Origin: Aerococcus sp. Group 1
GTDB taxonomy: Bacteria > Bacillota > Bacilli > Lactobacillales > Aerococcaceae
DNA: 64,000 bases
Direction: 5' to 3'
NCBI RefSeq assembly: GCF_000193205.1
Contig: NC_015278.1
Span: 1,612,001-1,676,000, forward strand
Shown here piece after piece: positions 14,502 to 24,087 of the stretch. Positions within the stretch are counted from its first letter, which is position 1; each line of letters starts with the position of its first letter. The notes under the pieces are model-generated. The model was given only the letters and a program-made list of their open reading frames with translations. It made no database searches and had not been told where the DNA came from. The position numbers were made by a program, and so were the translations under genes.

Positions 14502-15812
14502 ATGACTCAAGTGAATTTACAGGGCTTCTACCGCCTCCCCTTAGAGGAACGTCTGGCCCGCTTAAATGAGCTCCACTATATTAGTGATGCAGAAAAGGAT
14601 TATCTCAAAAATAACCAGGGTTTGCCCTTAGACCTGGCTGATAACATGGTTGAAAATCTCATTGGAACCTACTCCCTCCCCTTGGGACTGGCAATGAACT
14701 TTGTCATCAATCAAAAAGACTACTTGATCCCCATGGCGATCGAAGAACCGAGTGTCATTGCAGCAGCCAGTTACGCCGCTAAAATGGCTAAGGCAGGCGG
14801 TGGCTTCCATAGCGAGGTCTTGAACCGGCAAATGACTGGGCAAATGGTCTTCTTAGGCTTAGACCAAGCCAGTCAAGCCGAAACCTGGACTAGTTACATT
14901 AAAGACCACCAAGGAGACCTCATCCAAGTCGCTAACCAGGCACATCCTAGCCTCAGCCAACGGGGCGGTGGGGTGCGCCAGTTAGAAACGGCCTACTATC
15001 CCAGTGAAAGCGAGCCTTTTTTTGTGGTCTATATGACGGTAGATACCCAAGAAGCCATGGGCGCCAACATGATGAATACCATGCTGGAAGCCTTAGCCAG
15101 TCACATTGAAGCACTTAGTCAAAAGGATGAGTCACTACCCCGTCTAGAAAAATTAATGGCTATTTTAAGCAACTTAGCTACCCAATGTCTGGCTAAGGCG
15201 ACTTGTCAAATCCCTATTGATGCTCTTGCTAAGCCAGGCCAAGATCCACAAGTAGTGGCTAAGCGGATTAGTCAAGCTAGCCAACTAGCCCAAGTCGATC
15301 CTTATCGGGCCACAACCCACAATAAAGGGATTATGAATGGGGTTGATGCTCTGGTCCTCGCTAGCGGTAACGACTGGCGGGCGGTGGAGGCAGCCTGTCA
15401 CGCCTATGCCAGCCAATCCGGACAATACCGGGGCCTGGCCAAATGGGACTACCTTGAAGACCAAGGCCTATTAGCTGGAGAAATCACCCTCCCTCTTGCC
15501 TTAGGAAGTGTCGGCGGATCAATCAAAATTCACCCCGCCGCTAAACTCGTCCACCACTTACTCACTCAGCCCAGTGCTAGCGACTTAATGAAGATTGTCG
15601 CTGCCCTCGGCCTAGCTCAAAACCTAGCCGCTTTGAGGGCTCTAGTCATTGAAGGTATCCAAGCGGGGCACATGTCACTTCAAGCCCGGTCCTTGGCTAT
15701 CGCTGTGGGTGCCCAGGGCGATGAAGTGGACCAAGTCAGTCAAGCCTTACAAAAGGCAAAGCATATGGATCGACAAAACGCCAAGGCGATCTTAGATGAC
15801 CTCCGTCAATAG
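14502..15812 (+). CDS. mvaA: Hydroxymethylglutaryl-CoA reductase, class II
   Basis: The 436-residue enzyme reduces HMG-CoA to mevalonate, the first committed step of the mevalonate route to isopentenyl diphosphate. Class II signatures are present: the catalytic Glu in AIEEPSVIAAASYAAK, the dinucleotide-binding motif AMGANMMNTMLEAL, the catalytic Lys in THNKGIMNGVDA and the Asp in ALVLASGNDWRAVEA. Low-GC cocci commonly use this class biosynthetically. AGGAGG lies upstream of the ATG. It is convergent with mvaS, with a shared terminator region between them. Confidence 0.95.
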   Translation: MTQVNLQGFYRLPLEERLARLNELHYISDAEKDYLKNNQGLPLDLADNMVENLIGTYSLPLGLAMNFVINQKDYLIPMAIEEPSVIAAASYAAKMAKAGGGFHSEVLNRQMTGQMVFLGLDQASQAETWTSYIKDHQGDLIQVANQAHPSLSQRGGGVRQLETAYYPSESEPFFVVYMTVDTQEAMGANMMNTMLEALASHIEALSQKDESLPRLEKLMAILSNLATQCLAKATCQIPIDALAKPGQDPQVVAKRISQASQLAQVDPYRATTHNKGIMNGVDALVLASGNDWRAVEAACHAYASQSGQYRGLAKWDYLEDQGLLAGEITLPLALGSVGGSIKIHPAAKLVHHLLTQPSASDLMKIVAALGLAQNLAALRALVIEGIQAGHMSLQARSLAIAVGAQGDEVDQVSQALQKAKHMDRQNAKAILDDLRQ

Positions 15813-15841
15813 GCTCGAGATTTAAATAAGAGAAATTTCCG

Positions 15842-15880
15842 CTAAAAAAGGGACTGTCTGAGGCAGCCCCTTTTAAAATA
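15842..15880. terminator. Bidirectional terminator between mvaA and mvaS
   Basis: AAAAGGGACTG pairs with CAGCCCCTTTT with one mismatch, flanked by A and T runs on both strands. It serves mvaA and, after the repeat element, mvaS. Confidence 0.88.
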
Positions 15881-15894
15881 TAAACTCTTTAATC

Positions 15895-15968
15895 AAAACC
15901 TGCTCCAAGCGCAAGACAAGCGTCCACTTCACTAAAGGTCTTGCCTTCTGGCGCGCTTGTCGCACTCT
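15895..15968 (-). repeat. Structured intergenic repeat after the mvaS stop codon (copy 1)
   Basis: Beginning three bases after the mvaS stop codon, the minus strand reads AGAGTGCGACAAGCGC and ends with GCGCTTGGAGCAGGTTT. The 16-base opening is identical to that after proA, and the 17-base ending matches the proA copy in 15 positions. CAAGCGC/GCGCTTG can close the element; alternatively GACAAGCG pairs perfectly with an internal CGCTTGTC. The middle is about 30 bases, much shorter than in the other copies. It contains no open frame of note. Function unknown. Confidence 0.7.
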
Positions 15969-15971
15969 TCC

Positions 15972-17135
15972 TTATTTACCATAAATGCGTTTATGATCTT
16001 TTAGGCCGAGTAGTCGGTAGTCATCTTGTTCGCCGTGGGCTGGAATGCTTTGCTGACTACCGTCACTAAGGAGGTCTTCTTGAAAGAGGGCTTCATATTC
16101 AGGAATGGAAAGTTTTTGTCGCTCAGCAAATTGTTGGCGGTGCTTATCTCCTTCCAAGTAGTCTTGGTAATTAGCTTCTAGGTTCATGGAGAAGAATTCG
16201 GCCATCGCTCCCGAACCGTAACTATACAGGCCAATGAGGTCACCTGCTTGCAAAGAAGTATCATTTTCCAATAAACTAATCAAACTGAGGTATAAGGACC
16301 CTGTGTAAATATTCCCTACTCGACGATTATAGGCCCGACTGGCTTCAAAGGATTCCTCCCACTCCCCTAGTGGTTCATCCTTAGCCTTTTGGGTGAGGTG
16401 TTTTAAACCTTTTAAGCCTAGTTTGGTGTAAGGAAGGTGAAAGCAGAAAGCAGCAAAGTCATCCAGCTGGTGGCCGGAAAGTGCCTGGTGGTCAGCCCAA
16501 ACTTGGTCTAGGGTATTAAGGTATTGGTCATTGGAATAATGTCCATCCACATGGGCCAAGCGCGAATAATTAGGCCGCCAGAAATCCATGACATCAATGG
16601 TATAATAGCTAGCATCGTCATTGACACTAAGGATTCGGGGATTGGCAGTAATTAATAAGGCCACTGCCCCAGCGCCTTGAGTGGCTTCCCCTGCAGTGTT
16701 TAAGCCGTAGCGGGCAATATCACTGGTGAGAACCAGGGCCTTGGCTTGGGGGCGTTTAGCGATATGGTTGACGGCAGTCTGTAGGGCAAAGGTCCCCCCA
16801 TAACATGCTTCTTTGACTTCGATACAACGCGCTTTGGGATTGATGCCTAATAAGTGGTGGATATAGATGGCCCCAGCCTTGGATTGGTCAATCCCTGATT
16901 CAGTGGCTAGAATCACTAAATCGATAGCCTTCTTGTCTTGGTCGGTCAGAATGCCTGCCGCAGCATTAGCAGCCATAGAAACTGTATCTTGAGACAAAGG
17001 AGCAAAGGCTTGCTGGTCTTGGCCTAAACCCAGCAGATACTTATTGGGGTCCGTTTGGCGTGCCTCAGCCAAGTCCCGCATGTCAATATATTGCTTTGGA
17101 ATATAGAAATTATATTTATCAATACCAATTTTCAT
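15972..17135 (-). CDS. mvaS: Hydroxymethylglutaryl-CoA synthase
   Basis: The 387-residue enzyme condenses acetoacetyl-CoA and acetyl-CoA to HMG-CoA. The catalytic triad positions are visible: Glu in LATESGIDQSKAG, Cys in EVKEACYGGTFALQ and His in AAFCFHLPYTKLGLKG; GLNTAGEATQGAGAVALLI is also typical. Length matches bacterial MvaS. It faces mvaA across a terminator and a repeat, the usual split arrangement of these two genes in cocci. The only weak point is the start context: MKIGIDKYNFYIPKQY is the expected N-terminus, but the ribosome binding site is poor (GAGGGACTGCTAGT). Confidence 0.95.
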   Translation of the reverse strand: MKIGIDKYNFYIPKQYIDMRDLAEARQTDPNKYLLGLGQDQQAFAPLSQDTVSMAANAAAGILTDQDKKAIDLVILATESGIDQSKAGAIYIHHLLGINPKARCIEVKEACYGGTFALQTAVNHIAKRPQAKALVLTSDIARYGLNTAGEATQGAGAVALLITANPRILSVNDDASYYTIDVMDFWRPNYSRLAHVDGHYSNDQYLNTLDQVWADHQALSGHQLDDFAAFCFHLPYTKLGLKGLKHLTQKAKDEPLGEWEESFEASRAYNRRVGNIYTGSLYLSLISLLENDTSLQAGDLIGLYSYGSGAMAEFFSMNLEANYQDYLEGDKHRQQFAERQKLSIPEYEALFQEDLLSDGSQQSIPAHGEQDDYRLLGLKDHKRIYGK

Positions 17136-17310
17136 ACTAGCAGTCCCTCGATTTAATTTATTGTTTTTAGTGTTATTCTTTCAGAAACTTAATTCTATCA
17201 TAGTTTTAAGGGATATTTATTTTTAAGAGCTTTTTTAAGAAAAAACGAAACTTTTCCCTTTTTAGAGAATAGACCGACTCTGCTTATTCATTAAAGTCAG
17301 ATCTACTTTA

Positions 17311-17319
17311 TGATATAAT
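17311..17319 (+). promoter_or_regulatory. Extended -10 promoter of the 36-aa protein gene
   Basis: TGATATAAT is an extended -10 about 40 bases before the small gene; no good -35 is seen. Confidence 0.6.
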
Positions 17320-17358
17320 TAAGAAAAGTTTGACCTGAGTCATAAAGGAGGAGAAATA

Positions 17359-17469
17359 ATGGCAGTTACTAAAGCACAAAAAGCCCGCAACCGTAAAATT
17401 CTCTGGTACATTATCTTAATTGCTGGACTTCTATTCCAAAGCTACCTGCAACGTCACCAAGAAGACTAA
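17359..17469 (+). CDS. Small single-span membrane protein, 36 aa
   Basis: An open frame of 36 codons is framed by all gene signals: an extended -10, AAAGGAGGAG seven bases or so before the ATG, and a hairpin terminator with seven T immediately behind. The product begins MAVTKAQKARNRK (strongly basic), continues with one hydrophobic span (ILWYIILIAGLLFQSYL) and ends QRHQED. This is the layout of small inner-membrane regulatory or toxin-like peptides, but I recognise no family. It is divergent from mvaS and convergent with oppF. Confidence 0.75.
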   Translation: MAVTKAQKARNRKILWYIILIAGLLFQSYLQRHQED

Positions 17470-17483
17470 AATAGTCATCGGTA

Positions 17484-17516
17484 AAACTTCGCCATAAACA
17501 TGACGAAGTTTTTTTG
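17484..17516 (+). terminator. Terminator of the 36-aa protein gene
   Basis: AACTTCG and CGAAGTT form a 7-bp stem with a 12-base loop, followed by TTTTTTT. Confidence 0.85.
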
Positions 17517-17542
17517 TTCAGAAGCCTTAGAAAAATTTCCAC

Positions 17543-17579
17543 AAAAAAGCTGCAGAAGCCTTTGCCTCTGCAGTTTTTT
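17543..17579 (-). terminator. Terminator of the opp operon
   Basis: CTGCAGA and TCTGCAG pair in a stem extended by A/T pairs; on the minus strand it lies just after the oppF stop codon and runs into TTTTTT. Confidence 0.85.
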
Positions 17580-17590
17580 CATGTTTAGCA

Positions 17591-18520
17591 TTATTTGTAG
17601 TTAGCTTTATACTGTTCAGCTTCTTCAGGGCTACAGTAAACATAGTGACCTGGAACGATTTCATGCATGCTTTCATTGCCAGTGAAGTCGGCATGGTCGT
17701 ATGGGATCCGTTTCCGGTTACGCTCATGAATAGGGTCCGGTTGCGGCACCGCTGATAATAAACTCTTGGTATAAGGGTGTAAGGCATGGTAGTAGAGTTC
17801 ATCGGAATCGGCTAACTCGACTAACTTTCCCCGGTACATAACCCCTATCCGGTTAGAGATGTATTTCACCATAGACAAGTCATGGGCAATAAAAAGATAG
17901 GTTAAATTAAACTCTTTTTGCAGGCGTTGCATCAAGTTAACCACTTGGGCCTGGATTGACACGTCCAAGGCTGAAATAGGTTCGTCAGCAATAATCATTT
18001 TAGGGTTGACCGCTAAGGCGCGGGCAATACCAATCCGTTGCCGTTGCCCCCCAGAAAATTCGTGAGGATAACGAGAAGCATGGTCAGCTTTCAAACCAAC
18101 CACTTCAAGTAATTGCTTGACTCTTTCCTTGGCTTCCGCTTCACTATTACAGATCTTATGAATTTCCAGACCTTCCGCAATGATGTCTTCGACCTTCATC
18201 CGCGGATTCAAGGAAGCATAGGGATCTTGGAAGATCATTTGAATGTCTTTTCTAAAGGCTAATTCATCTTGACGCTTCTTAATGGCCGCAATATCCTTGC
18301 CTTCAAAGAGAATTTCCCCATCAGTTGGCTGATAAAGGCGCATGATGGCCCGTCCAGTTGTGGTCTTACCAGAACCCGATTCGCCAACCAGACCAAATGT
18401 TTCCCCTTCATAAATGTCGAAGGAAATATCATCGACACCACGCACTTCATTCTTTTGTCCCACATTAAAATATTGTTTTAAGTGATGAACTTCTAAGAGA
18501 GGTTTTTCTTGCTTAGTCAT
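17591..18520 (-). CDS. oppF: Oligopeptide ABC transporter ATP-binding protein OppF
   Basis: The 309-residue product is an OppF-type ATPase: Walker [17 protein letters not shown]-loop [16 protein letters not shown], signature [18 protein letters not shown], Walker [13 protein letters not shown] and switch His in [11 protein letters not shown]. The C-terminal oligopeptide-transporter extension ends [20 protein letters not shown]. The chosen start [15 protein letters not shown] has AAAGGAGG upstream and overlaps the oppD stop by eight bases, so it is translationally coupled. It is the last gene of oppBCDF, followed by a strong terminator. Confidence 0.95.
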   Translation of the reverse strand: MTKQEKPLLEVHHLKQYFNVGQKNEVRGVDDISFDIYEGETFGLVGESGSGKTTTGRAIMRLYQPTDGEILFEGKDIAAIKKRQDELAFRKDIQMIFQDPYASLNPRMKVEDIIAEGLEIHKICNSEAEAKERVKQLLEVVGLKADHASRYPHEFSGGQRQRIGIARALAVNPKMIIADEPISALDVSIQAQVVNLMQRLQKEFNLTYLFIAHDLSMVKYISNRIGVMYRGKLVELADSDELYYHALHPYTKSLLSAVPQPDPIHERNRKRIPYDHADFTGNESMHEIVPGHYVYCSPEEAEQYKANYK

Positions 18521-19634
18521 GGGCGACCTCCTTTTGTGCGGCTTGTTTATGGGCTTGGTCAAGTACGCCTGTGCTGGTACCATTTTCTTCAACTAGTCCC
18601 TCTGCCACTAATTGTTGATAGGTTTCAAAACGAGAACTGATTTCTTCAGGTACCGCCACTGCTGGACAATCGGGATGAAGTAACCAAGTAGCCGCAAAGT
18701 GGGTATTAGAAACTTGGAACATTGGCGGTTGTTCTTCATAGTCGATAGCCATAGCGTAGTCACTCCGCAAGGCAAAGGCGTCTCCCTTAGGTGGATCTAA
18801 TAAGTCCGGTGGGGTCCCAGGGATGGAAAGTAGCTTACCCTCCGTATCTAGGGTTGGCATGGAGGTAATTAAGCCCCAAGTATAAGGATGTTGAGGATTA
18901 TAGAAAATCTCATCAACCGTTCCATATTCCACAATCTTACCAGCATACATCACCGCTACCCGGTCAGCCACATTAGCCACCACACCCAGGTCGTGGGTAA
19001 TGAAGATAATTGAGGTGCTTGAGGTGGTTTGGAGCTCTTTCATCAATTCTAAGATTTGGGCTTGAATAGTCACATCTAGAGCGGTGGTTGGTTCATCAGC
19101 GATCAGAATTTCAGGCCGACAAGCTAGGGCGATAGCAATAACAATTCTTTGCCTTTGACCCCCAGAGAATTGGTGGGGATAATCGCGCATCCGGTCTTTG
19201 GCATTAGGAATTCCCACTTGCTCTAAGAGTTCCAAGGCCCGCTTGTTAGCTTCTTCCTTAGACGCATTTTGATGGAGACGAATGGGCTCAGCCACTTGGT
19301 CCCCAATCCGCATAACAGGGTTCAAGGAAGTCATGGGGTCTTGGAAGATCATGGCAATGTCTTCTCCCCGAATGGCTTGCATTTCTTTATCGGTCTTTTT
19401 GAGTAAATTTTCATTTCTGAAATTGACCTCACCACCATTAACCACAGCATTGTTGGCTAAGAGACGCATCACCGTTCGAACGGTCACGGATTTTCCGGAG
19501 CCCGATTCACCAACAATGGCTAGGGTTTCGCCTTTTTTCAATTCAAAACTTACCCCGCGAATGGCTTGGACTTGACCAGCAAAGGTATCGAAACCAATTT
19601 CTAGATCTTTTACTTCTAGTACATTTTCACTCAT
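18513..19634 (-). CDS. oppD: Oligopeptide ABC transporter ATP-binding protein OppD
   Basis: The 373-residue ATPase has Walker [19 protein letters not shown], signature [17 protein letters not shown], Walker [13 protein letters not shown] and [10 protein letters not shown]. In the C-terminal domain the usual cysteines of OppD (CPFxxRC and later C), which bind an iron-sulfur cluster in some homologues, are replaced ([20 protein letters not shown], later [14 protein letters not shown]). From memory this matches the variant of lactococcal OppD. Beyond it is an extra charged tail of about 40 residues. TAGGAGG precedes the ATG. It lies between oppC and oppF. Confidence 0.95.
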   Translation of the reverse strand: MSENVLEVKDLEIGFDTFAGQVQAIRGVSFELKKGETLAIVGESGSGKSVTVRTVMRLLANNAVVNGGEVNFRNENLLKKTDKEMQAIRGEDIAMIFQDPMTSLNPVMRIGDQVAEPIRLHQNASKEEANKRALELLEQVGIPNAKDRMRDYPHQFSGGQRQRIVIAIALACRPEILIADEPTTALDVTIQAQILELMKELQTTSSTSIIFITHDLGVVANVADRVAVMYAGKIVEYGTVDEIFYNPQHPYTWGLITSMPTLDTEGKLLSIPGTPPDLLDPPKGDAFALRSDYAMAIDYEEQPPMFQVSNTHFAATWLLHPDCPAVAVPEEISSRFETYQQLVAEGLVEENGTSTGVLDQAHKQAAQKEVAHD

Positions 19635-19645
19635 TTGCTCGCCTC

Positions 19646-20683
19646 CTAATCCGTTGTTTTTGGATCAAGTGCATCTCTTAATCCATTTGCTAGCATATTA
19701 AATGAAATCATAACGATACAGAGGACACCCGCTGGATACCACATCAAGTGAGGTAGAAAGCGGAAGGTCTTATAACCATCGTTAATCAGTGTCCCTAAGG
19801 ATGCTTGAGGGGCTGGAATCCCTAAACCAATAAAACTCAAGAAAGCTTCAAAGAAGATGGCTGAAGGAATGGAGAAGATGGTTTGAATAATAACCACCCC
19901 AGCAATATTAGGCAGAATATGCTTGAGGGCAATCTTGAAAGGAGATTCTCCTAGACTCCGTGCCGCTAAAACATATTCACTGGTTTTGATCTTCAGAGTT
20001 TCTGCCCGAACTAAACGCGCCATGGTAATCCACTCGGTCAAGGCTAGGGAAATAATAATGGATGAAATCCCTGGACGTAAGACGAGTAATAAGAGGATAA
20101 CTACCACTAAGTTCGGCACCCCAGACATCACTTCTAAGATACGTTGCATCAAGTTGTCGACCTTGCCGCCCATCCAACCGGAAACAATCCCGTAAGGCAC
20201 CCCAATTAAGAGGTTCAAGAGTGCGGCAACCACCCCGATAAAGAGGGAAACGCGAGTCCCGTAGAGAATCCGCGATAACAAGTCACGTCCTAAAGCGTCC
20301 GTTCCTAGGTAAAAGTATTGGCCTTCAGGAACCCCAGCCTTAGCATAAGCGTCAACCGCTGCGCCAGCCACTTTTGTTTTACCATCGAACCAGGACAAGG
20401 CTTCCAAGCCTGGAATCTTAGGAGGTAGGTTGGCAAATTGGGCATTTTGGGCAGCATAGTCGTAAGGAGCTAAAACCGGAGCTAATAAAGCAATGATAGC
20501 CACAATAATTAGGATAACCAAAGAAACAACAGCTGCTTTATTCTTCTTTAAGCGCCGCCAAGCATCTTGAATAAAACTCAAGGATGGTGCTGAGATAGTT
20601 TCAGCGGATAAATAATCCTCATGGTTAACCGGGCGGAAGCTTTCTTTACTCATTTTAGGGTAAGCTTTGGTATTTTCAGCCAT
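19646..20683 (-). CDS. oppC: Oligopeptide ABC transporter permease OppC
   Basis: A 345-residue inner-membrane permease with a long cytoplasmic N-terminus, a first span near residues 50-72 (AAVVSLVILIIVAIIALLAP), then a soluble loop and five further spans. The EAA loop with the conserved glycine reads ARSLGESPFKIALKHILPN. LGTDALGRDLLSRILYGTRVSL is typical of OppC/DppC. It forms the channel with OppB. Two bases separate its start from the oppB stop, and oppD follows closely. Confidence 0.94.
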   Translation of the reverse strand: MAENTKAYPKMSKESFRPVNHEDYLSAETISAPSLSFIQDAWRRLKKNKAAVVSLVILIIVAIIALLAPVLAPYDYAAQNAQFANLPPKIPGLEALSWFDGKTKVAGAAVDAYAKAGVPEGQYFYLGTDALGRDLLSRILYGTRVSLFIGVVAALLNLLIGVPYGIVSGWMGGKVDNLMQRILEVMSGVPNLVVVILLLLVLRPGISSIIISLALTEWITMARLVRAETLKIKTSEYVLAARSLGESPFKIALKHILPNIAGVVIIQTIFSIPSAIFFEAFLSFIGLGIPAPQASLGTLINDGYKTFRFLPHLMWYPAGVLCIVMISFNMLANGLRDALDPKTTD

Positions 20684-20685
20684 TC

Positions 20686-21630
20686 TTAACGCCCTCCTTC
20701 TGTACTTACACGGATTCGTGGGTCAATAATTCCGTATAAGATGTCGACAATTAATAGGATAACTACCAAAGCGGTAGAGTAGAACATGGTCACACCCATA
20801 ATGGTGGGGTAGTCATTAGTGGTAATGGATTTAACAAATTGTTCCCCAATCCCTGGGATAGCAAAGATATTCTCCACTACCATAGAACCCGTCATCAAGG
20901 CCACAGACAGGGGACCGAGGATGGTTACTAGGGGAATCAAGGCATTCCGTACCCCATGTTTAAAGGCCACCTTGGTTTGACTAAGTCCTTTAGCCCGAGC
21001 TAATTCGATATAGTCAGAATTCAAGACATCCACCATCTCAGTACGCACAAAACGCGCTGAGTTGGCCAAGGGCGAAATCGAGAGAGCAATGGTCGGTAAG
21101 ACTGAGGACCACAGCCCACTATCCCAAAGAGCAATTGGGAACCAGCCCAGCTTAACAGCGAAAATCAGCTGTAAGAGGACAGCGAAAACAAAGTTAGGTA
21201 TCGATTGCCCTAGGATCGAGAGAAAGGTTAGTCCAGAATCAATCCAAGTATTCCGGTACATGGCTGAAATAACCCCAAAAATAGTCCCAATTACGGTCCC
21301 TACCAGTAAAGCTTGGGCCCCTAATTGGATGGAAGGCCAGATTCGGGCACCTAATAATTCAGACACGGGGGTATTATTAAATTGGAATGAAACCCCAAAG
21401 TCGCCCTTCAGCATGCCTAAAATATAGCGAATATATTGCACAAATACTGGGTCGTTTAAGCCATAACGTTCATTCATAATATAAATCTGCTCAGGAGAAA
21501 GCTTATCTTCATTAGTATAAGGCGTTCCCGGTAAGAGCTTCATTAAGAAAAATGTGATCGTTGCAATTAGAAATAAGGTCAAAACCATAAAGAATATTCT
21601 TCTTAATAGAAACTTGCCATATGATTTCAT
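20686..21630 (-). CDS. oppB: Oligopeptide ABC transporter permease OppB
   Basis: The 314-residue permease starts MKSYGKFLLRRIFFMVLTLF, with the first span near residues 10-30 and five more spans. The EAA loop is ARAKGLSQTKVAFKHGVRNA, and the C-terminus ends IIDPRIRVSTEGGR, as in OppB/DppB. A GTG four codons upstream lies directly against the AGGAGG and is unlikely; the ATG I use is 11 bases from it. It is the first of oppBCDF. The oppA genes are upstream on the same strand, but a convergent small gene and a terminator lie between, so oppBCDF probably has its own promoter. Confidence 0.92.
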   Translation of the reverse strand: MKSYGKFLLRRIFFMVLTLFLIATITFFLMKLLPGTPYTNEDKLSPEQIYIMNERYGLNDPVFVQYIRYILGMLKGDFGVSFQFNNTPVSELLGARIWPSIQLGAQALLVGTVIGTIFGVISAMYRNTWIDSGLTFLSILGQSIPNFVFAVLLQLIFAVKLGWFPIALWDSGLWSSVLPTIALSISPLANSARFVRTEMVDVLNSDYIELARAKGLSQTKVAFKHGVRNALIPLVTILGPLSVALMTGSMVVENIFAIPGIGEQFVKSITTNDYPTIMGVTMFYSTALVVILLIVDILYGIIDPRIRVSTEGGR

Positions 21631-21703
21631 AAATTGCGCCACCTCCTAATTTATGGTAAATTTAATAACATTGAAAATCACAATATAAGGAATGATATCA
21701 ACT

Positions 21704-22083
21704 ATGAAAAAAATAAAGGCCTTCTCTTGGTCAGTATATTAAGTGTCCTGCCACTCCTTCAATTATTAATTGAGTCTAGCTATCCATGGGCCAGACGCTT
21801 AAGTGACAGTTACTTTATACTTTCCGCTTGTTTTTTGATTCCCTCCCTTGCTGGTTGGATATTAAAAGCCGGTACCTTTGATACGTTTCAATCCATGTGG
21901 AAGAAATATGGGCCGAGGCTGTGGAAGGCAGCTCCCGATCCATCTCCAGTCAGCACAGAAGATTCTGACAAAGAAGACTATCTGTCGACTCACATCGGAC
22001 CTTGGTACCGCAAAGGTCTAGCCATAGGAAGTTTTTTCCTAGTTTTATCACTTGTATTCCTATTACTATACTACTTATTTTAG
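21704..22083 (+). CDS. Small three-span membrane protein, apparent frameshift in its 5' A-tract
   Basis: From residue 4 onwards the reading frame encodes a coherent membrane protein: hydrophobic spans LLLVSILSVLPLLQLLI, YFILSACFLIPSLAGWIL and, near the C-terminus, GSFFLVLSLVFLLLYYLF, with a soluble middle. No sensible in-frame ATG exists. The only good start (ATG at 21704, with AAGGA about 10 bases upstream) is in another frame and would stop after 12 codons. One extra A in the following run of seven (21707-21713) makes it continuous, giving MKKNKGLLLVSIL. The length and topology recall DUF3899-like proteins, but this is not established. It is antisense-adjacent to oppB. Confidence 0.6.
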
Positions 22084-22184
22084 AGAATTGCATCTACTTT
22101 TTATGGCTTAAAAGTAGCGTTTTATCTGTTTGAGTGTATAGAAATCTTATCATAGTATTCCTTACGTGATATATTCTAACAAAG

Positions 22185-22215
22185 ACAAAAGAGGCTTGCT
22201 AGAGCCTCTTTTTAA
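22185..22215. terminator. Bidirectional terminator between the small membrane protein gene and oppA3
   Basis: AAAAGAGGCT and AGCCTCTTTT form a perfect 10-bp stem with a six-base loop and A/T flanks. Confidence 0.9.
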
Positions 22216-22300
22216 TTTTGCCTCATTCATCCTTCAATTTTATAGATCAAGCTTGATTAGGTGAAGGACATCTATTCTTCATTAATTAAATTCAGATTGC

Positions 22301-23928
22301 TTATTCAAAGTAAGCGGTTCTGAAGTCATATTCGAGGTTGACTGGGCGGAAAGTAATGCCTTTAAGATTTGGATTACGTAATTGGGTTTCTACCTCTTGA
22401 TAGAGAACCAAGACCGCTTTGTCATCAGAGAGAATCTTTTGGGCTTCTTTAAAGTCTTCCCAACGTGTTTTAGGATCGTTAGCATCTTGGTTGCCTGCTC
22501 TTTCTACGACCTTATCGTATTCAGGATTCTTATAGTGACCTTGGTTGTAGAAATTATCAGATTTGAAAAGATCATAGAAGTTGCTTGCATCCGCATAGTC
22601 AGCTCCCCAACCGGTGATAACAATATCAAAGTTTCCTTCAGCCACTTGACTCATTCGGTTCTTCTTAGGCACGTTAGTAATTTCTACCTTAACTCCTGGC
22701 ATATTTTCTTCAATTTGCCCTTGGATATATTGGGATTCCTTCTTGGACTTCTCATCATCATCAGCCAGTAAGCGGACAGTCACTTGGTCTTGACCAAGTT
22801 CAGACTTAGCCTTTTCCCAATGTTCTTTGGCCTTGCTCTTATCTGCAAATTTTTCATTTCCGTATTCACTGACGAAGTCTTCCCCGGTTTCAGGGTTAGC
22901 GACAAAGTTTTCTGGCACAAAGGTTGAAAGTCCCTTAGAACCGTCCCCAATAATTTTTGGGTCAATTCATCATTGTCGATCGCATAGTCAACAGCTTGAC
23001 GGAAGTTGCGGTTAGCTAAGACCTTGTTCTCATAGTTAAGTTGTAAGTAACGGGTCCGTGCTTTCTCTTGTTGAACAGCGTTCGGATGGTCAGCAAATTG
23101 TTTAACAGTTTCACCGGTCAATAGTGAATTATCAACTTTCTTAGAGTCAAAAAGGTTAACGTTCGTTGAGACTTCTTTCATGACTTGGACATCAATATTA
23201 TCCACTTTGACTTGGTCCTTATTATAGTAGTTTGGATTCTTTTCCAATTTCCATTCCAAGCCTGATCCGTCCCATTCCACCATCTTGTATGGGCCGCTAG
23301 CAATCGAGTTTTCGGCTGAGCTACCATAACGGTCACCCTTTTCTTCCACGAATTTTTGGTTAGTTGGGAAGAAAGGTACAAAGGATAAGAGGTGGTCCAA
23401 ATATGGCGTCGGTTTGGACAAGTTAATTTCAATGGTATGGTCATCCAAGGCTTTTACGCCAATTTCTTCAGGGGCCTTCTTGCCTTCAGCAATTTCTGGA
23501 CCATTGACAAAGTTCTCTAAGAGATAGGAGTAAGCCGCCCCTGTTTTAGGGTCAGCTAGGCGTCGAATGGCAAAGACAAAGTCATGGGCAGTCACAGGGT
23601 CCCCGTTCGACCACTTGGCATCGTCACGCATCTTAACGGTATAAGTCAAACCGTCTTCTGATTTTTCTGGCATTTCCTTGGCTAAGGCTGGTAGGACTTC
23701 ATTCTTTTCATTTTCCCAATAGAGCCCTTCCTGGACTAAGCCAATATAATTAGCCGCGTTAATATCCATTACAGTCCCAGAATCGAGTGTCGATAGTTCG
23801 GTGTTAACAGCATAGTTAATGGTCGAATTTTTCCCACTCTTGTTTCCTGCACTTTCCTGTCCACTGCAAGCTGCCAAGAAAAGGCTAGCAGCCGTGGCAA
23901 GGAGCAAAGCACTACGTTTTACTTTCAT
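22301..23928 (-). pseudogene. oppA: Oligopeptide-binding lipoprotein OppA (copy 3), broken by a frameshift
   Basis: Two overlapping frames together encode one full-length solute-binding protein of about 540 residues. The first begins with a lipoprotein signal (ATAASLFLAACSGQ) and covers residues 1 to about 340; the second continues from STFVPENFVANPETGEDF to the end at TAYFE. The break lies at a run of five A on the coding strand (22954-22958): one extra A restores TQKIIGDGSKGLSTFVP. It is a paralogue of the two oppA genes upstream, sharing LAKEMPEKSEDGLTYT and MRDDAKWSNGDP. It has its own promoter. Sequencing error or a real inactivation are both possible. Confidence 0.85.
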
Positions 23929-23961
23929 ATTTATCTCCCCTTAAAAATTTATTTAACTAAT

Positions 23962-23990
23962 AAAATACCCTATTAGCGATAAATTGTCAA
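23962..23990 (-). promoter_or_regulatory. Promoter of oppA copy 3
   Basis: A perfect -35 TTGACA and a -10 TATTTT with a 17-base spacer on the minus strand, about 30 bases before the start codon. Confidence 0.78.
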
Positions 23991-24087
23991 ACTATTTTGA
24001 ATACTTTTTAAATGAATAAATACAGCTGTTTTTTTGAAAAAGCTTCCTGTTATAAGAAGTGATCACCCTTTATAAGCAGAAAGACAA

